From Magnetospirillum molischianum DSM 120 (GTDB lineage: Bacteria; Pseudomonadota; Alphaproteobacteria; Rhodospirillales; Magnetospirillaceae), in contig NZ_CAHP01000009.1 of the NCBI RefSeq assembly GCF_000294655.1, positions 6,059-70,058 on the forward strand: a stretch of 64,000 nucleotides of DNA, written 5' to 3'. Of this stretch, positions 24,687 through 33,046 are shown piece by piece (the first letter of the stretch is position 1; each line of letters opens with the position of its first letter). The notes below the pieces were generated by a model that made no database searches, was not told the DNA's origin, and saw only the letters and a list, made by a program, of their open reading frames with translations. A program made the translations under genes and the position numbers.

Positions 24687-26603
24687 TTACTGGCCCGCTT
24701 CTTTGCGCGCCTTGGCATAGCCGACGCTTTCCAGGGATTCTTCGATCTCGTCAAGGATCGCCGGATCGTCAATCGTCGCCGGCATCTTGAAGTCCTGGTT
24801 GTCGGCGATCTTCTGCATCGTTCCACGCAGAATTTTACCCGAGCGGGTCTTGGGCAGACGGGCAACCACGGTGCAGGTCTTGAAAGCGGCGACCGGCCCG
24901 ATACGCTCACGCACCAATTGGACGACTTCCTTGATGACCTGCTCGTGGCTCTTGGAGACACCCGCCTTAAGGCAGACGAACCCAAGCGGCAATTGCCCCT
25001 TCAACTGGTCGGCGACACCGATCACGGCGCATTCGGCGACATCTGGATGGCTGGCCAGCACCTCTTCCATCGCGCCGGTTGACAGGCGGTGACCGGCGAC
25101 GTTGATGATGTCGTCAGTGCGGGCCATGACATAGGCATAGCCGTCTTCGTCGATATAACCGGCGTCGGCGGTCTTATAGTAACCGGGGAATTCGGAGTAA
25201 TAGCTGTCGTGGCAACGCTGATCGGCGTTCCACAGGGTGACCAGCGCACCCGGAGGCAACGGCAACCGCACCACCAACGAACCGACCTTGCCCGGTTCGC
25301 ACGGCTGGTGGCTCTCGTCCAGCACTTCCAGGCCCCAGCCCGGCACCGGCTTGGTCGGCGAACCCGGCTTGACCGGGAACTGATGCAGCCCCATGCAATT
25401 GGCGGCAATCGCCCAACCTGTTTCGGTCTGCCACCAATGGTCGATCACAGGCACCTTCAGATTGGACGAGGCCCAGTTGATCGTATCGGGGTCAGAGCGT
25501 TCACCGGCAAGAAACAGAGTACGCAGCGAGGACAGGTCATACTGCTGCAACAGCTTCGCGTCGGGATCTTCGCGCTTGATGGCGCGGAAAGCCGTTGGTG
25601 CGGTAAACAAGGCCGACACCTTGTACTCGGCGATCATCCGCCAGAACGCACCGGCGTCTGGAGTCCCGACCGGCTTGCCTTCGTACACCACGGTGGTGGC
25701 ACCGTGCAGCAGCGGAGCATAGCAGATGTAGGAATGGCCGACGACCCAACCAACATCCGAGGCGGCCCAGAACACTTCGCCCGGCTTGATGTCGTAGATC
25801 GCGCTCATCGTCCATTTCAGCGCCACCATGTGGCCGCCATTGTCGCGGACGACGCCCTTGGGCTGACCCGTGGTGCCCGAGGTATAAAGGATATAAAGCG
25901 GATCGGTCGCCTTCACCGTCACGCAGGCATGCGGCTCTGACGCGGCGGTCAGTTCGGTCCAGTCGAGATCGACCCCGGCTTTCATGTCGGCCACAGCCTG
26001 CGGGCGCTGATAGATCACGGTATGGCCCGGCTTGTGCGCAGACAGGTCGATCGCCTGATCCAGCATCGGCTTGTAGGGCAGAACCCGGCTGCCTTCGATC
26101 CCGCACGAAGCGGACAGGATGACTTTGGGCGCGGCGTCGTTGATCCGGGTCGCCAATTCGCTGGGAGCGAACCCACCGAACACCACCGTATGAATCGCGC
26201 CCAGACGCGCCGCCGCCAGCATGCCGATCACCGCCTCGGGGATCATCGGCATATAGAGCAGTACCCGGTCGCCCTTGGTCACGCCCAGCCCGGCTAGGCC
26301 GCCCGCCAGTCGCGACACCTGATCCTGCAATTCCGTATAGGTGATGATGCGCTTGGTCCCGCTGACCGGGCTGTCATAGATGATCGCCGCCTGGTCCCCG
26401 CGTCCGTCGGCGACATGGCGATCAACGGCATTGTAACAGGTGTTGGTCTCCGCTCCGACGAACCAGCGATAGAACGGCGCATGGGTGTCGTCGAGAACCT
26501 TGTCCCAGGGCTTGTCCCAGTGAATGCCCTGCGCCGCCTCACCCCAAAAAGCCACGGGATCCTTCAGCGACGTTTCAAAGGCCTGTTGATACGGATTAGT
26601 CAT
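24687..26603 (-). CDS. prpE: Propionyl-CoA synthetase
   Basis: The 638-residue acyl-CoA synthetase is of the PrpE type. It has the adenylation P-loop LYTSGTTGQPKGVVRDNGGH, the motif ASDVGWVVGHSYICYAPLL, WWQTETGWA, and the C-terminal lysine region [19 protein letters not shown], which is regulated by acetylation in related enzymes. The VRDNGGH stretch separates PrpE from Acs, which has HTSGGY (as in the gene at 41326). Propionate activation feeds the methylcitrate or methylmalonyl route. The ATG at 26603 is preferred over a long in-frame upstream extension. Confidence 0.88.
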   Translation of the reverse strand: MTNPYQQAFETSLKDPVAFWGEAAQGIHWDKPWDKVLDDTHAPFYRWFVGAETNTCYNAVDRHVADGRGDQAAIIYDSPVSGTKRIITYTELQDQVSRLAGGLAGLGVTKGDRVLLYMPMIPEAVIGMLAAARLGAIHTVVFGGFAPSELATRINDAAPKVILSASCGIEGSRVLPYKPMLDQAIDLSAHKPGHTVIYQRPQAVADMKAGVDLDWTELTAASEPHACVTVKATDPLYILYTSGTTGQPKGVVRDNGGHMVALKWTMSAIYDIKPGEVFWAASDVGWVVGHSYICYAPLLHGATTVVYEGKPVGTPDAGAFWRMIAEYKVSALFTAPTAFRAIKREDPDAKLLQQYDLSSLRTLFLAGERSDPDTINWASSNLKVPVIDHWWQTETGWAIAANCMGLHQFPVKPGSPTKPVPGWGLEVLDESHQPCEPGKVGSLVVRLPLPPGALVTLWNADQRCHDSYYSEFPGYYKTADAGYIDEDGYAYVMARTDDIINVAGHRLSTGAMEEVLASHPDVAECAVIGVADQLKGQLPLGFVCLKAGVSKSHEQVIKEVVQLVRERIGPVAAFKTCTVVARLPKTRSGKILRGTMQKIADNQDFKMPATIDDPAILDEIEESLESVGYAKARKEAGQ

Positions 26604-26884
26604 AATCGGACGTGTTCCTCTCTGTTTTCTACCAGTCGGCGTCTTTTTTCCTCGGTCATGGAGACGCCTTCCCCCTCTGGGCGAGTGGGTAAGATGCCGC
26701 AAACCGGGCGGTTTTGCAAAAGTCGGGTTTGGAGGGCAAAAATCCGCGAAGATACGCCGCTCCGACCTCAATAGCCGAGAGACAAGCCCATCGGCCAACC
26801 CAACCCCTTAGGGTGGGCATGGAAAAGCGGACCGCCTGCCCGATCCGGCCGAGCCGGTTGATGCGGGCGGTCCAGCCCCTCCGT

Positions 26885-27058
26885 TTAGTGAATCAGGGAG
26901 TCGATACGGGTCATCTCATCCTTGATGAGAAGTTTCCTGCGTTTCAGGTCGTGAAGATGAGCATTGTCGGGAATAGGGCGCCTGACTTCCAACTCGATCG
27001 CGGATTCAAGCGCGGCATGCTTAGCCTTCAGGGACTCGATACGGTTTAGAACGCTCAT
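26885..27058 (-). CDS. DUF465/YdcH-family small protein
   Basis: This 57-residue protein begins MSVLNRIESLKAKHAALE and contains DNAHLHDLKRRKLLIKDEM, the pattern of the DUF465 family (YdcH). Members are short helical hairpins of unknown function, frequent as single-copy genes in alphaproteobacteria. It is acidic-basic alternating and predicted coiled coil. On the minus strand it is followed by a GC-rich hairpin (26830-26874) with a short T-run, a likely terminator. The region 26604-26884 upstream of prpE has no other gene. Confidence 0.85.
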   Translation of the reverse strand: MSVLNRIESLKAKHAALESAIELEVRRPIPDNAHLHDLKRRKLLIKDEMTRIDSLIH

Positions 27059-27197
27059 CAAAGCCCTCCCTTCACGATGGGTAACCGGGAAAGCTTATGC
27101 TCCACGCAAGGCGGTTGTCAGCAGGGAAATTGCCCTAATCGCTCATGCGGGCTAATCTTATTCACCAAGCCACAGGAAAGACCCCACCCATGCAGGA

Positions 27198-27788
27198 TTG
27201 TCAGCCTTGACCCTCCCCCCTCCCCGACTGATCGTGGGATTAAGTGGCGCGTCCGGCACCATATATGGAATTCGAATCCTCGAAATGCTGCGACGGATAG
27301 GAGTAGAATCCCATCTTGTGATGAGCCGCGCCGCAGAGATCACCCTTGGCTACGAAAGCGAGCTGACGGCCGATCAGGTCCGGGCGTTGGCGACCTATGC
27401 CCATCCCGTTGATAACATCGCCGCCCCACCGGCCTCGGGTTCGTTCCGCACCTTGGGAATGATCGTCGCCCCCTGTTCGATCCGAACGATGAGCGAGATC
27501 GCCAGCGGCGTCACCACCTCGCTACTGACGCGCGCCGCCGACGTCACGTTGAAGGAACGCCGACGTCTGGTCCTGATGGTACGCGAGACACCGCTGCATG
27601 CCGGTCATCTGCGAACGATGCTGAACCTGACTGAAATGGGGGCGGTCATCGCTCCGCCAGTGCCGGGATTCTACGCCCGACCGCAAAGCCTGGACGATCT
27701 GGTCGAACATACCGCCGGACGGGCGCTCGACCTGTTCGGGCTGGATTGCGGCACACTGCGCCGTTGGGGCGAACCGAACGGAGAGTGA
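27198..27788 (+). CDS. ubiX: Flavin prenyltransferase UbiX
   Basis: The 196-residue flavoprotein joins dimethylallyl phosphate to FMN, making the prenylated flavin cofactor of UbiD decarboxylases. Motifs are VGLSGASGTIYGIRILEML (FMN site) and IVAPCSIRTMSEIASGVTTSLLTRAADV. The start appears to be TTG at 27198 (or TTG at 27207); an out-of-frame ATG seven codons long precedes it. The partner ubiD is not in this window. Confidence 0.9.
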   Translation: MSALTLPPPRLIVGLSGASGTIYGIRILEMLRRIGVESHLVMSRAAEITLGYESELTADQVRALATYAHPVDNIAAPPASGSFRTLGMIVAPCSIRTMSEIASGVTTSLLTRAADVTLKERRRLVLMVRETPLHAGHLRTMLNLTEMGAVIAPPVPGFYARPQSLDDLVEHTAGRALDLFGLDCGTLRRWGEPNGE

Positions 27789-27836
27789 TGCGCCCGAACC
27801 ACACACCGTTTACCCAAGTGCCGAGGAGTTTTTTCG

Positions 27837-27908
27837 CTCCGGCGATGAATTCTCGCCGGAGCACCCCCATATAGAAAAAGGTCGTGCACGCTCAATCGGG
27901 AGCGTGCC
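27837..27908. other. Two tandem hairpins in the ubiX-antitoxin spacer
   Basis: GCTCCGGCGA...TCGCCGGAGC (27837-27863) and GCACGCTC-AATCGG-GAGCGTGC (27885-27908) are strong inverted repeats without T-runs. They could be an untranslated leader structure of the following gene. Confidence 0.4.
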
Positions 27909-27910
27909 TG

Positions 27911-27927
27911 CAATTCGGAGCGAATTG
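27911..27927. promoter_or_regulatory. Perfect inverted repeat overlapping the antitoxin ribosome-binding site
   Basis: CAATTCG-GAG-CGAATTG ends five bases before the ATG at 27933 and places the GGAG ribosome-binding site in its centre. It is suited to autorepression at DNA level or to RNA hairpin control of translation. Confidence 0.5.
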
Positions 27928-27932
27928 GTTCA

Positions 27933-28307
27933 ATGTTCGAGACAAAAGAACAATTGGCCCAAGGCGTAGCAAGCATCTTTCGGATTCTCGATCACTGGCG
28001 GCTGTCAGAAACCGAACTGCGCGGCATTCTTGGCTATCCCTTCGGCACCCAATTAAGCGATTGGCGGGCGGGAGAATTGGGCGGCATCACCTTGGATGTC
28101 ATCAAGCGCCTGGGCACAATTGCCTCGATTTTCAAGAAATTGCAGAGCACCCCCGAGGCAGGCACGACGTGGCTGCACCAGCCCATCCCCCTGTTCGGCA
28201 ATCGGACGCCGCTGGCACGTATGGCATCGGGCGACCTTGCCGATCTGATCGCCGTTGACGATTACCTTAAATTACGGTCGGGCGTGGATACGTCAAATCC
28301 GATCTGA
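27933..28307 (+). CDS. Orphan MbcA/ParS/Xre-type antitoxin-like protein
   Basis: The 124-residue protein has an N-terminal helical HTH-like part (LAQGVASIFRILDHWRLSETELRGILGYPFGTQLSDWRAG) and a C-terminal region PIPLFGNRTPLARMASGDLADLIAVDDYLK. The latter resembles the DUF2384 toxin-binding domain (W or F...PL..M..G...L..V..YL). Such antitoxins pair with RES-domain NAD-degrading toxins. No RES gene is adjacent: the next gene encodes an Rmf-like protein. It may be a solitary regulator. Confidence 0.65.
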   Translation: MFETKEQLAQGVASIFRILDHWRLSETELRGILGYPFGTQLSDWRAGELGGITLDVIKRLGTIASIFKKLQSTPEAGTTWLHQPIPLFGNRTPLARMASGDLADLIAVDDYLKLRSGVDTSNPI

Positions 28308-28352
28308 CATCTGGACTTTTCCTTGAAATCGGTTCTGCGTGGGGGGAACGTC

Positions 28353-28565
28353 ATGACCAAAAGCACCCCGTTTCAACTCAGCCGCATCTATGCTAGCGGT
28401 TGGCGGGCTGGCGGAAACTGCACCGCCGACGATCCTGGCGAGATCGAAGTGGCAGGCGAACGGTTGAATCCCCATCTGGCGCAGGACGAAAGAGAGCGCT
28501 GGAGTCAGGGCTTCAAGGACGCAGCCCTCAACCATATCGGTCCTTCCGCCAAAGCCCGTAAATAA
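28353..28565 (+). CDS. Rmf/CrpP-like small protein
   Basis: The 70-residue protein has the pattern RIYASGWRAGGN ... LNPHLAQDERERWSQGFKDA, which is reminiscent of ribosome modulation factor (A..RGY.AG...CPY...R..W..GW..A) and CrpP-type proteins. Rmf dimerises ribosomes in stationary phase; for this divergent member the function is unproven. The start at 28353 has a very G-rich ribosome-binding site (GGGGGGAA at 28341). Confidence 0.55.
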   Translation: MTKSTPFQLSRIYASGWRAGGNCTADDPGEIEVAGERLNPHLAQDERERWSQGFKDAALNHIGPSAKARK

Positions 28566-28623
28566 CCTCTCTTAAATTCGGTGTTGCGCGCTGTAATTCC
28601 GACAGCGCGCGCGGGGGAAATCG

Positions 28624-29487
28624 ATGCTGTCTTTGCAGATTCACCACCGCACCACCTATCGCTACCGCTATCCGGTCGTCCTCGGGCCGCATCGGCTGAT
28701 GCTCAGGCCGCGAGAAAGCTACGATTTGCGCCTGCTCTCGATCGACCTGTCCGCCACGCCGGAAGCGTCGATAACGTGGGCCGAGGATGTGTTCGGCAAT
28801 GCCGTGGCGATGGCAAATTTTCACACCCCCGTCGCCTCTCTGTGCATTGAATCCCGTCTGAAGATCGAACTACACGCGGTTCCCTTTCCGATCTTCGCCA
28901 TCGCAGCCCAGGCAATTTCCTATCCCTTTCTCTACACAGACCAGGATTGGATCGATCTTGGCGCATTGGCGACGATGCAATCCTCCGATCCAAGTGGACG
29001 GGTAGCGACCTGGGCGCGGGGATTTATCCACAGCAAACCGACCGATACGCTCTCATTGTTAAAGGATCTCTGCTCGGGCGTTTCCGCCTGGGTCACCTAT
29101 CGCAGCCGCGATGACGAAGGCACGCAAACGCCGGTGCAAACCCTGGAACTCGGCAGCGGGGCTTGCCGCGATTTTGCCGTCCTGTTCGTCGAAGCGGCGC
29201 GCTGTTTGGGATTCGGGGCGCGAATCGTCTCGGGCTATCTGTTTGACCCGGATGGCTGCCTGGTCGGATCGTCTGGAACCGGATCGACTCACGCCTGGGC
29301 AGAAGTCTATGTCCCCGGCGCGGGCTGGATTACCTTTGACCCAACCAATCGCGGCGTCGGCGGGCATAACCTGATCCCGGTCGCGGTGGCGCGTGAAATC
29401 TCGCAGGTCGCGCCGGTGGTGGGCAGTTATCAAGGCTCTCCCGACGCCTTTATCGGGATGAGTGTCGATGTCCGTGTCACCACCTGA
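28624..29487 (+). CDS. Transglutaminase-like cysteine protease family protein
   Basis: The 287-residue protein has the N-terminal beta-rich domain typical of this group (LQIHHRTTYRYRYPVVLGPHRLMLRPRES) and a transglutaminase core. The catalytic Cys is in GSGACRDFAVLFVEAAR, the His in STHAWAEVYVPGAGW and the Asp in TFDPTN. Such proteins often occur beside circularly permuted ATP-grasp and alpha-E genes, which are absent here. It is probably cytoplasmic; the substrate is unknown. The ATG follows GGGGGAAA. Confidence 0.82.
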   Translation: MLSLQIHHRTTYRYRYPVVLGPHRLMLRPRESYDLRLLSIDLSATPEASITWAEDVFGNAVAMANFHTPVASLCIESRLKIELHAVPFPIFAIAAQAISYPFLYTDQDWIDLGALATMQSSDPSGRVATWARGFIHSKPTDTLSLLKDLCSGVSAWVTYRSRDDEGTQTPVQTLELGSGACRDFAVLFVEAARCLGFGARIVSGYLFDPDGCLVGSSGTGSTHAWAEVYVPGAGWITFDPTNRGVGGHNLIPVAVAREISQVAPVVGSYQGSPDAFIGMSVDVRVTT

Positions 29488-29515
29488 GCGGCAACACGGA
29501 CATCGCAACGGATGG

Positions 29516-29767
29516 TCAGGACCGGAGCGGGTTCCCATCCCCGGTCCATTCATAGACCTCCTGCGGCTTTGAAGCGCAGCAGCACGATGCGCCGGCCTTG
29601 GCGCATCCGCCGCTCGGCTCTGTCCGCCGCACCTTTCCCTTGGCCACCCATTGATCGAGAACCTGCCGGGCCGCTTCGGGTGACGATTCGAAGTGAAGCG
29701 CAATATCGCCCAGCGACACCTGCCCGCTCTCGGTCAGGTAGTCGCGCACAGACCTCATGGTCAGCAT
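29516..29767 (-). CDS. feoC: FeoC-like iron-sulfur winged-helix regulator
   Basis: The 83-residue protein has an N-terminal winged helix (VRDYLTESGQVSLGDIALHFESSPEAARQVLDQWVAKGKVRR) followed by a Cys-rich loop (Cys in GGCAKAGASCCCASK), the Fe-S binding part of FeoC. It starts 12 bp after feoB on the same strand. Its role in regulating FeoB stability or Fe-dependent transport is known from enterobacteria and is inferred here. Confidence 0.82.
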   Translation of the reverse strand: MLTMRSVRDYLTESGQVSLGDIALHFESSPEAARQVLDQWVAKGKVRRTEPSGGCAKAGASCCCASKPQEVYEWTGDGNPLRS

Positions 29768-29779
29768 GAGACTCTCTCC

Positions 29780-32107
29780 TTATTCGGCCGGAGCCATGGT
29801 CAGGCGACGGACGTGCCGCCGTCCGACCAGCCACATCAGGGAGATTCCGGTTGCGATTATCACCCCGCAGGCGGCCAGCCAGCCGGAGGCGGTAACCGGA
29901 TCGCGGGAAAAGGTCGCCGCCTGATAGAACGCAACCGCAGAGACATAGCCCAGCGACGTTGTCCAAACCGCGGCAAAGGCAGTCCAGGCCCCACCGGCTT
30001 CGTGACGGATCGCCCCGGCGGCGGCAACGCAGGGAGTATAGAGCAGGATCAGCAGCATGTAGGCAAAGGCTCCGGCCACGCCGTCGAAGCGGGAAACCAT
30101 CGCCCCGAACACGCTGCCCGTCACCTTCAGTTCCGTGGCGGCGGCCTCGGAATCACCGACATAGGAGATGTTGAGCCCCAGAGGATCAGCCAGGGAATCC
30201 GCGATCTTGGCCAGCTTGTGCGGAATGGTCATCACCGCGCCCTCAAGCTTCTCAGCCAAAGTGGGGGCCGGAGCGGTGGATACGGGAGCCTCTGCCGCAC
30301 CGTCGATTTGCGAATATAGCGCGTTCAGCGTGCCGACAATCGCCTCCTTGGCGAAAATACCAGTGAACAGGCCCACCGCAGCCGGCCAATTCTCATCGTT
30401 CAGACCAATCGGATGGAAGATCGGGGTAATCACCTGACTGGCCGATGCCAGAACAGAATCGCGAGTGTTTTCCTTACCGAAGCTGCCGTCGGTTCCCATC
30501 GTGTTGAAGAAGCTGAGAATCATCACCATCGGCACGATGATCCGGCCAGCGCGGAAGATGAATTCGCGCAGGCGCTGCCACGCCTGGGTCACAACCCCGC
30601 GCAGGGTGGGCATGTGATAGGGCGGTAGTTCCATTACAAAGCGGGTCGGCTCACCCGGAAGGAGTGTGGTTTTCAACAGCAGGCCGGTCATCACCGCGAA
30701 TCCCAGGCCGAGAAGATACAGACCGAACACAACGTTCTGCCCACTCTCGGGAAAGAACGCTGCGGCGAACAGAGCGAAGACCGGCAAGCGGGCACCGCAT
30801 GACATGAACGGCGCCATCATGATCGTCAGGATACGGTCGCGCCGACTTTCCAATGTACGAGTCGCCATGATCGCCGGCACGTTGCAACCGAACCCGACGA
30901 TCAGCGGCACGAACGACTTCCCAGGCAGACCGATCGAGCGCATCGCCCGGTCCATGACGAAGGCGGCGCGGGCCATGTAGCCCGAATCTTCCAGGAACGA
31001 CAGGAACAGGAACAGGCAGGCGATGACCGGAACAAAAGTCGCCACCGTCTGGATGCCGCTGCCCAGCCCCTTGGCGAGAGCAATCACCAGATCGGGTGTA
31101 CCAAACGCCGCCAACCCCTCGGACACTTCATCGACCAGGATCGCGCCAAACGACTGATCGAAGAAATCGATGAAAGCGCCACCGACATTAATGGTGAACA
31201 GGAACATCAGATACATTGCGAACAGGAATACCGGAACGCCGAGATAGCGGTTCAGCACCACCTGATCGATCCGTGCCGACAGAGTCTTCGACATCCGCCG
31301 CTTGCGTTTGACCGCCGCCGCCATGACCTCCGCAACGAACGAGAATCGTCCATCGGCGATGATAATGTCCGCTTCGTCACCGCAAGCGTCCTCAATCGCG
31401 GTACGATGGCCGATCACCTCGCCGTCAAACTTGCCCGCCGCCAAGGATTCGGCGAAGGCATCGCCTTCGATCAACTTCAGTGCCGCCCAAGAGGGATCGA
31501 CGTTGCGTGCAGCGGCGGCCTCGGTCAGCGCTTTCGCCAATTCGGCCACCGCCTGCGCCACGGCCGCCCCCTGTGTCGGACGGGCATCGGGAATCCGCTT
31601 GCGCTCAATCGCCCGTGCAATCGTCCCCTTCAGATCGGCAAGTCCTTTCTGGCGGCTGGCGATCAGCGGCACCACCGGGCAATCCAGCATACGGGACAGT
31701 TCCGCCAGATCGATTGTGATGCCGTAACGCTCGGCGATATCCATCATATTGACCGCAACCACGACCGGCACCCGCATCTCCAGCAACTGGGCGGTCAGAT
31801 AAAGGTTCCGTTCGAGATTGCAGCCATCGACGATATTGACGACCAGTTCGGGTTCGCCGGAAAGAATGTAATCGCGGGCAACCCGCTCATCCTCTGACCC
31901 CTGGGTCACGCCGCCGACCATATAGACACCGGGAAGATCGACCAGCGTATAGCTGACACCGTCGAAACGATACGATCCCACCTTTTTCTCAACCGTCACG
32001 CCCGGCCAGTTACCGACTTTCTGGGTCGAACCAGTCAGGGCATTGAACAAGGTGGTCTTGCCGCAATTGGGATTACCGGCGATGGCGATCATGTGATCCA
32101 TGCTCAT
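29780..32107 (-). CDS. feoB: Ferrous iron transporter FeoB
   Basis: The 775-residue protein has an N-terminal G domain with P-loop GNPNCGKTT (residues 11-19), G3 DLPG, and NMMD (G4), followed by a helical GDI-like region and a membrane domain with two Gate regions (the first with PVIACLFLFLSFLEDSGYMARAAF and SFVPLIVGFGCNVPAIMATRT). It takes up Fe(II) under low oxygen. It overlaps feoA by four bases and is followed by feoC. Iron supply fits the many Fe-S proteins in this region. Confidence 0.95.
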   Translation of the reverse strand: MSMDHMIAIAGNPNCGKTTLFNALTGSTQKVGNWPGVTVEKKVGSYRFDGVSYTLVDLPGVYMVGGVTQGSEDERVARDYILSGEPELVVNIVDGCNLERNLYLTAQLLEMRVPVVVAVNMMDIAERYGITIDLAELSRMLDCPVVPLIASRQKGLADLKGTIARAIERKRIPDARPTQGAAVAQAVAELAKALTEAAAARNVDPSWAALKLIEGDAFAESLAAGKFDGEVIGHRTAIEDACGDEADIIIADGRFSFVAEVMAAAVKRKRRMSKTLSARIDQVVLNRYLGVPVFLFAMYLMFLFTINVGGAFIDFFDQSFGAILVDEVSEGLAAFGTPDLVIALAKGLGSGIQTVATFVPVIACLFLFLSFLEDSGYMARAAFVMDRAMRSIGLPGKSFVPLIVGFGCNVPAIMATRTLESRRDRILTIMMAPFMSCGARLPVFALFAAAFFPESGQNVVFGLYLLGLGFAVMTGLLLKTTLLPGEPTRFVMELPPYHMPTLRGVVTQAWQRLREFIFRAGRIIVPMVMILSFFNTMGTDGSFGKENTRDSVLASASQVITPIFHPIGLNDENWPAAVGLFTGIFAKEAIVGTLNALYSQIDGAAEAPVSTAPAPTLAEKLEGAVMTIPHKLAKIADSLADPLGLNISYVGDSEAAATELKVTGSVFGAMVSRFDGVAGAFAYMLLILLYTPCVAAAGAIRHEAGGAWTAFAAVWTTSLGYVSAVAFYQAATFSRDPVTASGWLAACGVIIATGISLMWLVGRRHVRRLTMAPAE

Positions 32108-32337
32108 ACCCTCTCGACCTTAAGAATTGCCGCCTCATTTCGACGCAGGGTCAGGGTGAAGTCCCGCACGGAAATTTCGACAGGATCCCCAAGCGGTGCA
32201 ACCCGAGTCACCTGAAACGCCACACCAGGGGTCAGCCCCATCGCCAGAAGACGCTGGCGGTAATCACGATCACCCTTCGCAAAGCCGGTGATCCGAGCGG
32301 CATCGCCCGGTTTCAGATCCTGGACGCTGATGTCCAT
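32104..32337 (-). CDS. feoA: FeoA ferrous iron transport protein
   Basis: FeoA is a small SH3-like protein required for FeoB function. This one shows LKPGDAARITGFAKGDRDYRQRLLAMGLTPG, V-PLGDPVEISVRDFTLTLRRNEA, typical of the family. The start at 32337 has GGGAG at the right distance; an ATG at 32352 would add five residues. It overlaps feoB (ATGA) and is first in the feoABC operon. Confidence 0.9.
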   Translation of the reverse strand: MDISVQDLKPGDAARITGFAKGDRDYRQRLLAMGLTPGVAFQVTRVAPLGDPVEISVRDFTLTLRRNEAAILKVERV

Positions 32338-32373
32338 CTTACGAACTCCCATGGTCGGCGGCGGGCGCCAAAA

Positions 32374-32389
32374 TGCAAATGATGTTGCA
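32374..32389. promoter_or_regulatory. Inverted repeat upstream of feoA (Fur-like site?)
   Basis: TGCAA-ATGATG-TTGCA lies between feoA and the divergent cytochrome gene. It resembles Fur boxes in being AT-rich with TGCAA arms around an ATGAT core, but is not a canonical 19-bp box. A second near-perfect palindrome (TTGCG.GTGC / GCACTCGCAA) lies at about 32448-32468. Confidence 0.35.
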
Positions 32390-32540
32390 AGTCACACTCA
32401 ATATGCCGCGAAGGGTATTCCGCAAATTTGGCAGGGTCAAGCTGGTTGCGGGTGCGCCGCACTCGCAAATATTTCCCGATATCGACAGTCGATGCCGACC
32501 GAGCGATGATGGAGACGAGTCAGAACAGAAGGGGGGATCT

Positions 32541-32981
32541 ATGCGCGCGAAAGCAATTGGACTTGCCGCCATGGCGCTGACAGCGATGCCGCTCGCGGCG
32601 TGGGCCGACGACCCGCGCGAGCTGGTGACGATGCCGCCGGAGATCCGGGAAAGCATGCTGATGAACATGCAGGATCATCTGGTTGCCCTTGACACGGTGG
32701 TATCCCACATCGCGTCCGAGCGGTTCACCGAAGCCGCGCTCATCGCAGACCAACGACTGCGGTTTAGCAATATAGAGGGAGAGGAGGCAATCACCGACTG
32801 GTTCCCACCAGCGATGATAGAAGCCAAAGATGCCCTGCGTGCCGCAGCAACTCGCTTTGCGGTCGCGGCAAGAAAAGCCGATCAGACCCGCGACTACGCC
32901 AGCATGCGCAACGTCGTCTGGGCGATCAGCGACATCACTGCCGCCTGCTCCGGCTGTCACGGTCATTACCGGGTAAGATAA
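32541..32981 (+). CDS. Secreted class II c-type cytochrome (cytochrome c'-like)
   Basis: The 146-residue protein has a cleavable signal peptide (IGLAAMALTAMPLAAWA, cut before DDPREL). It is predicted mostly helical, with a single C-terminal heme motif CSGCH (residues 136-140) placed as in four-helix-bundle cytochromes c'. No clear distal ligand can be named. The start at 32541 has a G-rich ribosome-binding site (GGGGGGA). It is divergent from feoABC, so it may share iron or oxygen control. Confidence 0.7.
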   Translation: MRAKAIGLAAMALTAMPLAAWADDPRELVTMPPEIRESMLMNMQDHLVALDTVVSHIASERFTEAALIADQRLRFSNIEGEEAITDWFPPAMIEAKDALRAAATRFAVAARKADQTRDYASMRNVVWAISDITAACSGCHGHYRVR

Positions 32982-32990
32982 ACAGCCCCC

Positions 32991-33028
32991 CTACCCCAGC
33001 CAGAAGCCCGTGGCTCCGGCTGGGGTAG
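32991..33028. terminator. Hairpin between convergent cytochrome gene and polA
   Basis: Stem CTACCCCAGCC / GGCTGGGGTAG with a 16-nt loop. There is no long T-run; probably a bidirectional terminator. Confidence 0.6.
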
Positions 33029-33046
33029 AATATAGAGAGAGGCGCG

